Positions 12,001 to 17,682 of a stretch of 64,000 bases of DNA are shown piece after piece. A program made the position numbers and the translations under genes. Below the pieces are notes generated by a model that saw only the letters and a program-made list of their open reading frames with translations, was not told the DNA's origin and searched no databases. The DNA is from Chloroflexota bacterium (lineage in GTDB: Bacteria; Chloroflexota; Anaerolineae; Aggregatilineales; Phototrophicaceae): NCBI GenBank assembly GCA_013388745.1, contig JACAER010000050.1, forward strand, positions 105,460 through 169,459, written 5' to 3'. Position 1 is the first letter of the stretch; each line of letters opens with the position of its first letter.

Positions 12001-12865
12001 CATCATCTCCGACCCACCGCAAGGTTCTAAGACTGGCACAGTAATTGACGGTACGCGCATCCGTTGGGAAATGGTGTGGTTTAGCACCACCGCGCCCAAC
12101 ATCGGGCAAGCCGTCGTGATTAGCGACACGCTGCAAGCCAACCAAACCTTTGCCGGCAACCTGTCATGTGTCGCACAGGGCAGTTCTATTCAGTTGTCCT
12201 GCAGTTTTGCTAACAACACCATCACTTGGCAAGGCACGATCTTTGGCGGGGCGGCGAATCAAATCGTGATCGGCTTTGATGTCACAGTGCCCGGCGGCGG
12301 CAGTTACCTTAACAATGCTGTCTTGACGCGACCCGGCACGAACGTGCGCATTGACGCCAACGCGAGCGTGAATATCACACAAGGACAGCCTGCCCAAAAC
12401 CCAACCATCAGCATTACACCAAACCCACCCTTTGTCGCGCCGGGGGCGAATGTGGATTGGACAGTCATTGTCACAAATCCCAACGGCAATTCGTTGAATA
12501 ATGTAGTGGTCACGGTGGTTATCCCTGATGGGTTAGTGATTTTGGGGGTGGATGTTCCTGCGGGCGCAACCTTCACGATCAACGGCAATGTTGTCACCAT
12601 CAATATTCTGTCGCTGCCGCCCGGCGCTTATCCACCGATCATCATCCATACGCGCATCCAAAACGGTGTGAGGACACCCTTTGCGCTCACGGCAACCGCC
12701 AGCCTGAACGTGTGCCCATGCACCGCCAGCGGAACGGTGGTCAGCGCGACACAACTGCCATCGACAGGCGAGCCACGCTGGATATCCTTCAGGGAACTGC
12801 TGCTGGTGTTGGCAGTGGGGATTGGCTTGCTGGCGCTGCGTTCGCGGCGGCGTCAGCTCCGATAA
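98..12865 (+). CDS. Giant SdrD_B-repeat surface protein with LPSTG anchor
   Basis: A 4255-residue secreted protein. An N-terminal hydrophobic segment ending in VYA-Q looks like a signal peptide (about residues 25-45). Residues about 45-980 hold several DUF11-like beta-sandwich domains. Residues about 982-3838 hold 17 tandem SdrD_B-type (Cna_B-like) domains of about 168 residues, each opening with an S-L-G-N-R-V-W-like motif followed by an Asp/Asn-rich calcium-type loop. Two or three more DUF11-like domains follow. The C-terminus has LPSTG at residues 4220-4224, a hydrophobic helix and an RSRRR tail, which is a classic sortase signal. It is probably a cell-wall or surface adhesin or stalk. ATG 98 lacks a well-placed ribosome site (AGGAGG lies 28 nt upstream); ATG 110 and 125 are in-frame alternatives. 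No sortase gene is in the window. Confidence 0.9.
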   Translation: MCSVMRLTAMLLLRSFSIASRLRTLWILSSVVVLLLALSTPVYAQLSPIQLTKTIDGNPTNVQTGEVLFYRINFECSSLTGPCGALELRDVLPAGLTYLPPPQSAVPSGFTIVEGPTGTVTITKNDNNFLDGTQFDAVIAVRVNYDLRPLPTVLNNTISGRVDPPGPGGFLLPVTANAPPVTVDPATEQWNMVKTLFRPSINPTVDTDVTYQVSLCPISPIGNVSLTGVVMTDTLPAGAVFVSASDGGTQAGGVVTWNIGNVTLDPVTAATCINRYVTVRYPSTTFTAGVSTVTNTAAANGSYIDSNNNLVGPIGIGTTPINHPIDPISETPNYSKDDVGDPIAITGTGRFTLNLSTANTNFPSNNLILIDNMPPQLQITEVTSGTWGAAFNNVRAFVEYSTNNGSTWTAFPGQPVSFDTNATYTAPVTNVTNVRWRFEYDDPIGAPFFENVGLPYTWAFANAPQIRFIPRATPAVADPPSGAVLPAAVAGTTYNNCLQVTRTNSSGTPTTDPCNIEGVTIQGNFVSLRTSKGETPGAGYEPLDDPSILTFVPDATILAGDTVRYTITVEITERSSAPLINPTIRDILPAGLIFVRNGTAQLDGANLPAAQQPTFTQSGANLTWEWNNPTPALTINSLVLGSRFLTVEFFARVPAGQSEGTYTNDLQVATDSIDVVCEVGSTLTDGADLDGDGNTTEPVCRNPDNYVVERSAALRGEKWIRSTDASQPIFLNSTTFLPDPTCPNGGITGLAGSVNPFTRFPCISQAFPEGALSSGQLTPPPLSTTLDDFEYNLRIFNDGNVPLSQYVLYDILPFSGDNGSGGTLSTTARLSEFQPALRGPVQFISGPAGLTAANFTIEYNASNNPCRPEVFNQPTGSLFPGGCSNAWTTVFSTTARAFRIRLNSSSIPPTAGINEVRFGVPMYIPADVPALGTLTANDPQSLEIAWNSFSHTGSYLDLIGATRNLVASEPRKVGITIPERLSVGNRVWRDADNSGTINPPDDVNPGIANVVVNLYQDYDNNSIPDGAAIATTVTDANGFYLFSNIIPDGINRYVIGIPASNFGAGQPLFNLRSSTGPVPALAYVNPPAGTTDSDDNGIDPAIAGQEVFSASFTLVANTEVTNETNLSTIVPPPAVPATRDGPFGRGVNGEQDNDSDLTFDFGFFSQVDLFSIGNRVWFDNGAGGGGLNNGIMDGTEPPVAGVTVELYRDGNANNQPDPVELMRTDITDVGGYYLFDQLDPGNYFVVIPASNFDVTTGVLRGLHSSQPTGTETTGVVGNPATPSMDRDDNGINVPNPAATGVRSGVIVLTLGTPEPTGETDLSGQVDPGAPANATNNPTGWDGPASIGRFGEDDDNSNITVDFGFIPPLSIGNRVWLDNGAVVAGTDLDNYNDGIQNGIEAGIANVALSLFFDSNDDGDFLDAGENAAIRTTTTDANGYYLFDGLEPGNYQVGINAGNFGAGQPLNGLESSTGNTADITTDVNDNGIDDVNFATNGIRGNTLSLRYGTQPLTPAAESDIPTNTPPNTTAYGANLRGRFGEADADSNLTMDFGFVAPPYNLGNRVWLDTDNSGTINGADGGTPGIAGVTVRLLDTLGNPINDPNTAGVQPYVVTTDATGYYRFDGLPAGSYVVEIEATNFNVGNPLNGRASSTGAGQEANPNTDGDSNDNGIDTPVAGAIRSGTVTLGPGGSEPVTETDLSASGQGPGANNRANMTVDFGFYDGYSLGNIVWFDDNNSGHKDGAEIGAPGIANVVVNLLTTAGAAVDNPNLTGTQAYTATTDVNGYYRFDNLPAGDYMVEIAAANFNVGNPLFGFANSTGANQLADPNAIAPGTDSDDNGLDTPVAGAIRSGTVTLGTGNSEPTGETDLSASGQGPNPDARANMTTDFGFYPAYTLGNRVWIDVDNSGNINGADGGAPGVAGVIVNLLDTAGNPIDNPNLTGTQAYTATTDATGYYRFDNLPAGDYVVEIAASNFAAGGTLFAAVSSTGAAQETDPNLNVDSNDNGLDTPVLGAIRSSTVTLGTGNVEPASETDLSATGQGPTIDTRANMTVDFGFVPRFSLGNRVWLDDGTGGGISNDGLINGGELGITGVQVQLFDSANNPVDNPSIPGVQPYIVTTDANGYYRFDSLPAGDYIVEIIAANFNVGQPLNSFGSSAGAEPDPDANVDNNDNGIDALPAAAVRSGVVTLGPNFNEPLAPATETDVPTTGGFPGQGALDAWANMTVDFGFVRLYSLGNRVWRDDATGGGIFNDGIQNGGEAGINAVVVRLLTGAGTPADNPNIAGTQDYIVTTTPQGYYRFDNLLPGNYIVEIVASNFTAGGTLANFTSSTGAGQEANPNTDGDSNDNGLDTPVAGAIQSGVVTLGPLPGEPLGENAPTGQGAPDAQANMTVDFGFVPGAYSLGNRVWIDTDNSGTINGIEAGVDGVTVRLLDNTGTTILFTTTTANGGYYRFDNLPAGNYIVEVAASSFGVGQPLNGLASSTGVGQEANPNTDGDSNDNGLDAPFAGSIRSGTVTLGPGDSEPTTETDLAPSGQGAVNIRANMTVDFGFNTPTTTYSLGNRVWFDADNDGTINAFDGPIPGINAVTVNLLNAGGAIIATTTTDASGYYRFDNLPAGDYVVEVAASNFIATAPLFNLISSSGLGQETNPNSNIDRNDNGLDLPVAGTIRSGTVTLGPGGSEPTGETDLSATGQGAVDNQANMTVDFGFTTPVNVYSLGNRVWRDNGTGANTNNGRMDAGELGIANVTLNLLNGAGTSIVGTTTTDANGYYRFDNLPAGTYRVEVAASNFTAGQPLAGTTTSTGAFQEATPDSDVDMNDNGLDTPVAGAIRSGVVTLGPGTSEPINETDLSATGQGAPDNRANMTVDFGFVDSFSLGNRVWRDDGVGGGTPNDGIQNGGELGLGNVTVRLLDSTGTTVLATTTTDANGYYRFDNLVPATYIVEIAASNFGVGGALNGLVSSPVTNANPNSDVDRDDNGIDVPVAGAIRSGQVTLGPTPSEPTGETDLAASGQGAPDNRANMTVDFGFNTPTNTYSLGNRVWLDDGTGGGVANNGIQDGGEFGMVGVIVNLLDNSGTLVLATTTTDANGYYRFDNLTAANYIVEIPAGNFAVSQPLNGLLSSAVTNADPNSDVDRDDNGIDAPPGSAVRSGLVALGPGNSEPTGETDLSASGQGTVDDRANMTVDFGFAAPTAVFSLGNRVWFDTDNSGTINGADGGTPGIANVTVRLLDGTGTTIVGSTTTDAQGYYRFDNLAAGNYIIEIAATNFTAGQPLVGLASSSGAGQEANPNNDGDSNDNGLDTFVAGAIRSGIVTLGPTPTEPTGETDLAASGQGAADDRANMTVDFGFTTSYSVGNRVWFDTNNNSTLDGGETGIASVRVELYRDSDTNGVYTAGTDTLINFVTTDAAGYYLFTGLAAADYIVVIPGSNFDNAGDPLFGYYSSATTRNPANGTLTETAAPDPDNDIDSEDNGTTTGTLGTASAFVASSAITLGPGTVEPTTESDPTSATFADSTPNNRSNTTVDFGFYTMALGNLVWFDADNNGVVSGTEAGLDGVLVELFPVGGNLNGAPLATTLTINGGLYSFPGLAAGEYIVRIPASNFTGVLTGFTSSTGGAGNPFETPPGVDPNNGTDSDDNGVHVSGPASNIISPPITLTPSGPNTVVDNATGRTTNNTLDFGLISSAPQVFSLGNRVFLDLNNSGTQDLTEPGISGVQVRLLSSAGVPVDDPNQAGVQDYIITTDASGYYRFDNLPAGDYIVQIMEVNFQAGGVLLNYNSSTPDELLPNNDADRNDNGIGTTFIPGTGIISGVVTLGTAEPTGETDIGTGGQGTVDIRANMTVDFGFTPPTGLIITKDDGLNAILVGSTTTYTVNIFNNTGVVQNNVQFLDDVPTLNPEGFDPATISWTCSSAPAGLCPNAAGTNANINETIATIPVGGRVIYTITGQVRPCQTACGVSITNTARLGTGEQATDVDGIISDPPQGSKTGTVIDGTRIRWEMVWFSTTAPNIGQAVVISDTLQANQTFAGNLSCVAQGSSIQLSCSFANNTITWQGTIFGGAANQIVIGFDVTVPGGGSYLNNAVLTRPGTNVRIDANASVNITQGQPAQNPTISITPNPPFVAPGANVDWTVIVTNPNGNSLNNVVVTVVIPDGLVILGVDVPAGATFTINGNVVTINILSLPPGAYPPIIIHTRIQNGVRTPFALTATASLNVCPCTASGTVVSATQLPSTGEPRWISFRELLLVLAVGIGLLALRSRRRQLR
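3041..11615 (+). repeat. 17 tandem SdrD_B coding repeats
   Basis: In-frame coding repeats of about 470-600 bp. Unit starts fall near 3041, 3608, 4201, 4769, 5266, 5771, 6271, 6790, 7291, 7759, 8233, 8706, 9186, 9667, 10135, 10672 and 11143. Units differ in the loop after the GNRVW motif (a Gly-rich version, as in units 7, 8, 12 and 13, or an NSGTINGADGG-like version, as in units 4, 6 and 14). They are diverged enough at DNA level not to be a recent simple expansion, although adjacent units share long stretches. Confidence 0.85.
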
Positions 12866-12876
12866 CGTGATAGTCC

Positions 12877-12897
12877 GCAGCCGCTAAAAACGGCTGC
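12877..12897 (+). terminator. Hairpin after the giant gene
   Basis: A 7-bp perfect stem (12877-12883 with 12891-12897, GCAGCCG/CGGCTGC) encloses a CTAAAAA loop, 11 nt after the giant gene's stop codon. There is no T-run after it, so it is a possible but not canonical terminator. Confidence 0.4.
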
Positions 12898-13088
12898 TGT
12901 CTGCCACATGGCGCACATCGCCGCAGCCCGCCTGGGCGCGGCATGTTGTGTTTTCCATTACCCGTCGTGAGGGAGTAGAATTTTGTTGGGTTTGGGGTGA
13001 AGCATGAGCGGTCACCTTTTCATGACGAGACCCCTGTCAGATAGCTGATAAGGGGCAAATGGCGAGAGTATAAAACAGATTGTGTAAA

Positions 13089-13440
13089 TGGAGTGCCCCT
13101 ATAGGGACCAAAATCGGTCTATAATCCGCCGCTGATTCGGCGGCAGAAAGGCACTCACCATGAGCGATGAAAAGAAACGCAACAGTCCGACCCAAAACGG
13201 CTGAGTTGAGCGTTTCATGCGGACGGTGAAGGAAGAACAACGTCGATTATGCCGACTATCGCGACTTCGACGATGCCTTTGGGCAGTTGGAACGCTGGTT
13301 GGAGGTGGAATACATGACGGAGCGGGTGCATTCGGCGCTGGACTATCTCACGCCAGCGGAATTCGAGGCGGCTGCGCTGGCGCAGTGGCAGCCTCTCTTA
13401 TACAACGGCTAAATCTGTCCGGTTTTCCGGCCGCACTACA
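13089..13440 (+). mobile_element. Internally deleted IS3-type element relic
   Basis: The left end (from 13089, TGGAGTGC) and the right end (to 13440, GCACTACA, which reads TGTAGTGC on the other strand) match at 7 of 8 terminal bases. Inside lie a 14-codon orfA-like start (13160-13204, MSDEKKRNSPTQNG then stop) and the C-terminal end of an IS3-type transposase. At 352 bp it is far shorter than a full IS3 element (about 1.2-1.5 kb). No clear target duplication is visible, so the borders are tentative. Confidence 0.4.
13207..13412 (+). pseudogene. IS3-family transposase (rve) C-terminal remnant
   Basis: The reading frame starting at 13208 gives ERFMRTVKEE. After a one-base frame change near 13240, the sequence continues NVDYADYRDFDDAF and then MTERVHSALDYLTPAEFE before a stop at 13410-13412. 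This is the typical C-terminal end of the integrase-core transposase of IS3-like elements (pattern RxHSxLxYxTPxEFE). The DDE catalytic core is absent and the remnant is frameshifted, so it is not functional. Confidence 0.65.
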
Positions 13441-13720
13441 ATTCAGACCATTGCGATGTTCGAGTTGGCTACAAGTCCCCTAGCTTACTTGCAGCCAATG
13501 CGAACATATGGGTTAAGGATCGGCGGAGATGTCTCCGCGGATTTTCATTCGCGGTCTGAACCCTTCGCGGCGGTGCACACTGCGTATCTCGTCGAAGCCT
13601 TTTGATCTATCATCAAACGTTTAGTAAGCCGAAACGCATAAGCGCCGGTTTCTCGTGGTATGATACGGCGAGATTGTGCCCGTTTTCTCAAAGTCAGGAC
13701 TGCACGCGCAAAGAGGAATC

Positions 13721-14542
13721 ATGGCAACCAGAATTCTAGCAGCGGCGGCGGGCGGGGTGCTGTTCGCTGCGCTTTACATCATCATTGCCTTTATTCGCAC
13801 GCTGGCACGCAGCGCCAAAATCGGTTTTCTGGATACGCTGCTGGTCTTTCTGGCAACGCTCGTCACGCTTGCCGCGCTGGTGCTAGACAGCATGGAAGCC
13901 GCTGCCAGCGGGCTGGTGCAGCGGGCGGCATTAGTGAGCGCCGGCGTCTTGATCGTGCCATCGCTGCTGCTGCTGCTTTTTGAAGCGCGCCGCGCACAAC
14001 GTCTGAAGGCTTCGCGCGCGCTTTTCGGGATCGGCGCTGGGCTGCTGCTGCTTTTGGCCACGTTCGTGGTCGTGCCTTTCAGTGCCTTGTATTTTTTCCC
14101 GCCGCCCACAGCCACCGTAACCAGCACGCCGCTGGGTACGCCGCCCCCGCCCAGCGCCACGCCGACGGCGACCTTCAGCCCGACACCCACACCGACGCTG
14201 ACGCGCACGCCAACGCCGACCGTTACGCGCACGCCGCGCCCCAGCGACACCGCGACCGTCACACGCCGCCCGCTGGTCGCTTCGCGCACACCGCAGCCCA
14301 CCGACACACCCGTGAATCCCTGTGTGGGTGTCGTCACAAACAACCTGAATCTGCGCGCCGCTCCCAGCACCGACGCCGAACTGCTGGCGACGATTCCGTT
14401 TGACAGCGCGCTGGCGATTTTCGGGCGCAACGCGGACTCGACATGGTGGTATGTGGTGTACGACAATTTAGCGGGTTGGGTGCTGGGGGAATTTTTGAAT
14501 GTCACGCCGGCCTGTCTTGAACTCCCTGTGCGTGACCGCTAG
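13721..14542 (+). CDS. Membrane protein with C-terminal SH3b domain
   Basis: A 273-residue protein. The ATG at 13721 is preceded by AAGAGGA at 13711-13717. This start was chosen over an in-frame upstream ATG at 13676 that lacks a ribosome site. Roughly residues 1-125 carry four hydrophobic segments. Residues about 130-195 are a Pro/Thr-rich low-complexity linker of TPTPT type. The last about 70 residues (from NPCVGVVTNNLNLRAAPS onward) form a bacterial SH3 domain, as found in proteins that bind peptidoglycan or other surface polymers. It is probably anchored in the membrane with the SH3b domain outside. Exact function unknown. Confidence 0.75.
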   Translation: MATRILAAAAGGVLFAALYIIIAFIRTLARSAKIGFLDTLLVFLATLVTLAALVLDSMEAAASGLVQRAALVSAGVLIVPSLLLLLFEARRAQRLKASRALFGIGAGLLLLLATFVVVPFSALYFFPPPTATVTSTPLGTPPPPSATPTATFSPTPTPTLTRTPTPTVTRTPRPSDTATVTRRPLVASRTPQPTDTPVNPCVGVVTNNLNLRAAPSTDAELLATIPFDSALAIFGRNADSTWWYVVYDNLAGWVLGEFLNVTPACLELPVRDR

Positions 14543-14558
14543 ACAACATGAGGACAGC

Positions 14559-15470
14559 ATGACACTCACCAACGCACACACACATCTTGAAGGTGGCTGG
14601 ATGACGGAAATCTGCCCGGATAACAATGGGCAGGATTTTTTGCCCTGGATCGGCAGCCTGATTCAGCGCCGCAATGCCAAACGTGACGCGGGTCGTTTAG
14701 AAGCGCTCGAACGCGCCGCCATCGAAACAGGCATCCAGACGCTCATTGACAGCGGCCACACGCACATCGGCGACATCACGCTCGGCGGTTACAGCGTCGA
14801 ACCGCTGCTGGCTTCGGGGCTGGCAGGTGTGGTCTATGTCGAGGCGATCGGCTCTGGCACGCCGGATGCACAGACCCATTTTGAGCACGCGCGCGCCATT
14901 ATTGAGCGCTGGCGTCCCTACGAGCGTAACGGAATGCGCGTCGGCCTGACGATTCACACGCCCTACAGCGTCAGCCCGCGTTTGTGGCAGCTTTCGCTGG
15001 AATATGCCCGCAAAGAAGCGCTGGAATTGTGCATTCATGTAGCCGAAAGTCCCGCCGAATACGCCTTCTTACGCTACAACAGCGGCCCGATGACCGATCC
15101 GCCGTGGCGCAGCGCGCGCGATTGGTCGCCGCCGCTCAAATCACCTGTCGCCTATCTGGAAGACTTGGGCGCGCTGGAACTCAAGCCCCTGCTGGTTCAC
15201 GCTGTGCAAGTGGACGATGAGGACATCGCGCGCATCAAAAAATACGGCTGCGCTGTGGCGCACTGCCCACGCAGCAACCGCCTGCTGCGCTGCGGACGGA
15301 TGCCCTTGGAAAAATTCCTCGCGGCGGGCGTGCAGGTCTATCTGGGCACGGATAGTCTGGGCAGCAGCCCCTCGATCGACGTGCGCGACGAGATCGCCGC
15401 CGCCGTACAGACGCACGCTGGGATTGTGGACGCCGCGACGGTTGAGGCGCTGGCATGGCAGGCCCTATAA
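14559..15470 (+). CDS. Amidohydrolase (cytosine/aminofutalosine deaminase-like), short
   Basis: A 303-residue metal-dependent hydrolase of the amidohydrolase superfamily. ATG 14559 follows GAGGACAGC, 16 nt after the SH3b gene's stop. Metal ligands are visible: HTH (HxH) at the very start, His in HVAESPAE, His in VHAVQVDDED and Asp in GTDSLGSSPS. The closest family pattern is the TrzN/SAH deaminase/aminofutalosine deaminase group. The protein begins directly at the first metal motif and ends soon after the last one. The small beta-sandwich domain usually built from both termini is therefore missing, so it may be a compact variant or C-terminally truncated. The substrate cannot be told from the sequence. 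Confidence 0.7.
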   Translation: MTLTNAHTHLEGGWMTEICPDNNGQDFLPWIGSLIQRRNAKRDAGRLEALERAAIETGIQTLIDSGHTHIGDITLGGYSVEPLLASGLAGVVYVEAIGSGTPDAQTHFEHARAIIERWRPYERNGMRVGLTIHTPYSVSPRLWQLSLEYARKEALELCIHVAESPAEYAFLRYNSGPMTDPPWRSARDWSPPLKSPVAYLEDLGALELKPLLVHAVQVDDEDIARIKKYGCAVAHCPRSNRLLRCGRMPLEKFLAAGVQVYLGTDSLGSSPSIDVRDEIAAAVQTHAGIVDAATVEALAWQAL

Positions 15471-15500
15471 GGATAGTCGCTTTTACGGCGCGTAAGAAAA

Positions 15501-15533
15501 GACCCCGCATGACACACGGCGGGGTCTTTTTTT
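15501..15533. terminator. Bidirectional rho-independent terminator
   Basis: An 8-bp perfect stem GACCCCGC/GCGGGGTC (15501-15508 with 15519-15526) is followed by seven T (15527-15533). It is preceded by an A-rich AAGAAAA, so it can work for both the rightward amidohydrolase gene and the leftward protease gene that converge here. Confidence 0.9.
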
Positions 15534-15545
15534 CATCGCTGCCGT

Positions 15546-16670
15546 TTAGCGCGCGGGGCGCGTGCCCAGCGTCACACTCACAGTGCGCGCCTCGCCGCCG
15601 CGCAGCACTGTCAGCGTGACCGTGTCGCCGGGGCGCGTGTTGGTCGCCAGGTAGGCCACCAGCGACGAGAAGCCCAGCACCGGCGTACCGTTGATCGCTG
15701 TGATGATTTCCAGCGTGTCATCGGTCGAACCGCGCAGGCCAGCCTGCTGCGCCGGGCCGCCTTCGAACACACTCGTCACCACCACGCCGCGCAAGTTGGC
15801 CGGTACATTAAACTGTTCGACAAAATCCAGCGTCAGATCGGTCAGTTCGCGGCCTTCAATACCCAAAAAGCTGTAGCTGACACGCCCATTTTCGATCAAC
15901 TCCGTCACCACGCGCCGCACCAGGTTGCTGGGCACGGCGAAACCGATGCCGAAGCTGTCGTTGACGATCTGCGAATTCACGCCGATCACCTCGCCTTGCA
16001 GGTTAAAGAGCGGGCCGCCGCTGTTGCCGGGATTGATCGCCGCGTCGGTTTGGATCACCGCGCCCACGGAATAGTTGCTCAGCCCCTGAATGCGGCGGTC
16101 AACCGCGCTGACAATGCCGGTAGTCATCGTCCAGCGCTGGCCGAAAGGACTGCCGATGGCGATCGTCATTTGCCCGATGACCAGCGCGTCCGAATCACCC
16201 AATATCACAGGTTGCAGCAGCCCGGCCTGCACATCGACTTGCAGTACCGCCAGGTCGCTGTCGGGATCAGTGCCGACAACTTCGCCACGCGCGCGTGTGC
16301 CATCCACGAAATTAACCTCGATCGTGTCGGCGTTATCGACCACATGGAAATTGGTCACGATATGGCCGTCGGTATCGAGCACAAAGCCCGACCCGGAAGC
16401 GCCGCCGATCAGCCCTTCGCGATCGCTGAACGTGACGTAAATCGCCACGACGGAGGGGCTGACGCGGTTGTAGATGTCCGCGTAAAGCTGTTCCAGTTCC
16501 GTCGTCAGCACAGGAGTCTCTCGTGACGTGGTCTGCTGCGCGACCACCGGAAGCGTTTGCGCCGCCCTGCGTGTGCTGTCTGCCAATCCCGACATGACCG
16601 CCGTACCGAGCGCAAACCCAACCACCAGCAGCGCTACTGCTGCCAGCGCCAACATCAGCCGTTTAATCAT
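15546..16670 (-). CDS. htrA: HtrA/DegP-type serine protease (S1C) with PDZ domain
   Basis: A 374-residue membrane-anchored protease for extracytoplasmic quality control. An N-terminal hydrophobic helix (about residues 5-30) is followed by a trypsin-like domain with the full triad, numbered from this start: His109 (VTNFHVVDN), Asp139 (DSDLAVL) and Ser217 (GNSGGPL). A single C-terminal PDZ domain covers about residues 275-370. ATG 16670 has AGAAGG 7 nt upstream. The longer in-frame start at 16703 overlaps the promoter area and lacks a ribosome site. A TATAAT hexamer lies on this strand at 16713-16708. The gene appears to be monocistronic. Confidence 0.9.
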   Translation of the reverse strand: MIKRLMLALAAVALLVVGFALGTAVMSGLADSTRRAAQTLPVVAQQTTSRETPVLTTELEQLYADIYNRVSPSVVAIYVTFSDREGLIGGASGSGFVLDTDGHIVTNFHVVDNADTIEVNFVDGTRARGEVVGTDPDSDLAVLQVDVQAGLLQPVILGDSDALVIGQMTIAIGSPFGQRWTMTTGIVSAVDRRIQGLSNYSVGAVIQTDAAINPGNSGGPLFNLQGEVIGVNSQIVNDSFGIGFAVPSNLVRRVVTELIENGRVSYSFLGIEGRELTDLTLDFVEQFNVPANLRGVVVTSVFEGGPAQQAGLRGSTDDTLEIITAINGTPVLGFSSLVAYLATNTRPGDTVTLTVLRGGEARTVSVTLGTRPAR

Positions 16671-16707
16671 AACAACCTTCTTGAACATCCCATTGCTCAA
16701 CATCTAA

Positions 16708-16713
16708 ATTATA
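16708..16713 (-). promoter_or_regulatory. -10 box for the HtrA-type gene
   Basis: Perfect TATAAT on the minus strand, about 40 nt upstream of the chosen ATG. No good -35 hexamer is visible at standard spacing. Confidence 0.45.
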
Positions 16714-16809
16714 GAACGCTCTGCTATTAGAACGCCGTGAGAAGAGTAAAATGGATGTAAATTCTCGCCATTTGCTCATATACAATAGAACGGTTCAAAG
16801 GAGGGTTTT

Positions 16810-17262
16810 GTGCCCGAATCGCTGCGCACGCGCCTGACCCGCTATTATTTTAACCTGGCGCCGACCTACTGGTGTACGGGCGCGACTATTGAATACATCG
16901 CCGCCGACTGGCGCGAGGTGCGGGTGCGCCTGCCGCTCTCGCTGCGCACGCGCAATTATGTCGGCACGCTGTACGGCGGCAGCATGTACGCGGCGGTTGA
17001 CCCGATCTATATGCTGATGCTGATTCAGGTGCTTGGCAGCGATTACGTCGTTTGGGACAAAGCCGCCAGCATCCAGTTCAAAAAGCCCGGACGCAGCACG
17101 CTCTACGCACACTTCTGCCTCGATCAAGCAGAAATCGACACCATCCGCACCGCGCTGACCAACGCGCCCTCGATTGATCGCCTCTATACGGTAGAATTAG
17201 TCGATCGCGGCGGCGTTGTTCACGCCCGCGTCGAAAAAACCATCTACGTGCGCCGCAAGTGA
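16810..17262 (+). CDS. DUF4442-like hotdog-fold protein
   Basis: A 150-residue cytoplasmic protein starting at GTG 16810, just after a strong AAAGGAGGG (16797-16805). The pattern RNYVGTLYGGSMYAAVDP followed by a long helix and an AHFCL strand fits the hotdog fold of DUF4442 and acyl-CoA thioesterase-like proteins. It sits 8 nt upstream of the rhodanese gene, so the two are co-transcribed. A TACAAT hexamer at 16781-16786 is a possible -10 box. Thioesterase activity is an inference from the fold only. Confidence 0.75.
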   Translation: MPESLRTRLTRYYFNLAPTYWCTGATIEYIAADWREVRVRLPLSLRTRNYVGTLYGGSMYAAVDPIYMLMLIQVLGSDYVVWDKAASIQFKKPGRSTLYAHFCLDQAEIDTIRTALTNAPSIDRLYTVELVDRGGVVHARVEKTIYVRRK

Positions 17263-17270
17263 GGAGTCCC

Positions 17271-17612
17271 ATGCCACCCAACCCCAACGACTTCAAAAAT
17301 CTCGACATCGCCGCCTACCGCACGCAGTTTTTCCAAAAAAGCGCACATACGCTGGTTGATGTGCGCACGCTGGAAGAATATCAGGACGGCCACATCCCTG
17401 GCGCGCTGCACATCCCGCTCGACGAGCTGAGCGCACGCCTGAGGGAAATTCCCGCCGAAAAACCGATCGTCGTCGTGTGCGGGCACGGAATCCGCAGTGT
17501 CTACGGCGCGCAAATCGTGCGCTACGCCGGATTCACGCCGGTTTATAATCTGGCGGGGGGCACGGCGGCCTGGGAAAACGCGCGTCTGCCGCTGGAAAAA
17601 CCCGGCACTTAG
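17271..17612 (+). CDS. Single-domain rhodanese
   Basis: A 113-residue sulfurtransferase-like domain. The ATG at 17271 has GAGGAG at 17261-17266, overlapping the end of the preceding gene. The rhodanese landmarks are present: VDVRTLEEYQDGHIPGALHIPL near the N-terminus and the active-site loop CGHGIRS containing the catalytic Cys. It would transfer sulfane sulfur, but the physiological partner is unknown. It forms a two-gene unit with the hotdog protein upstream. Confidence 0.9.
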   Translation: MPPNPNDFKNLDIAAYRTQFFQKSAHTLVDVRTLEEYQDGHIPGALHIPLDELSARLREIPAEKPIVVVCGHGIRSVYGAQIVRYAGFTPVYNLAGGTAAWENARLPLEKPGT

Positions 17613-17682
17613 CGACTCTTTAAAAACGAGCTAAAATCTATACTATCTTTTCATCCACCGAATCATTCGGGGAGTCATTATT

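Larger units (their letters stand above)
12898..13720. other. Intergenic stretch with IS relic
   Basis: About 820 bp without an intact gene. It holds an internally deleted IS3-like relic (13089-13440, listed separately). The remainder (12898-13088 and 13441-13720) shows no conserved coding sequence that I can recognise. A TATGAT hexamer at 13659-13664 is a possible -10 box for the following SH3b gene. Confidence 0.6.
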
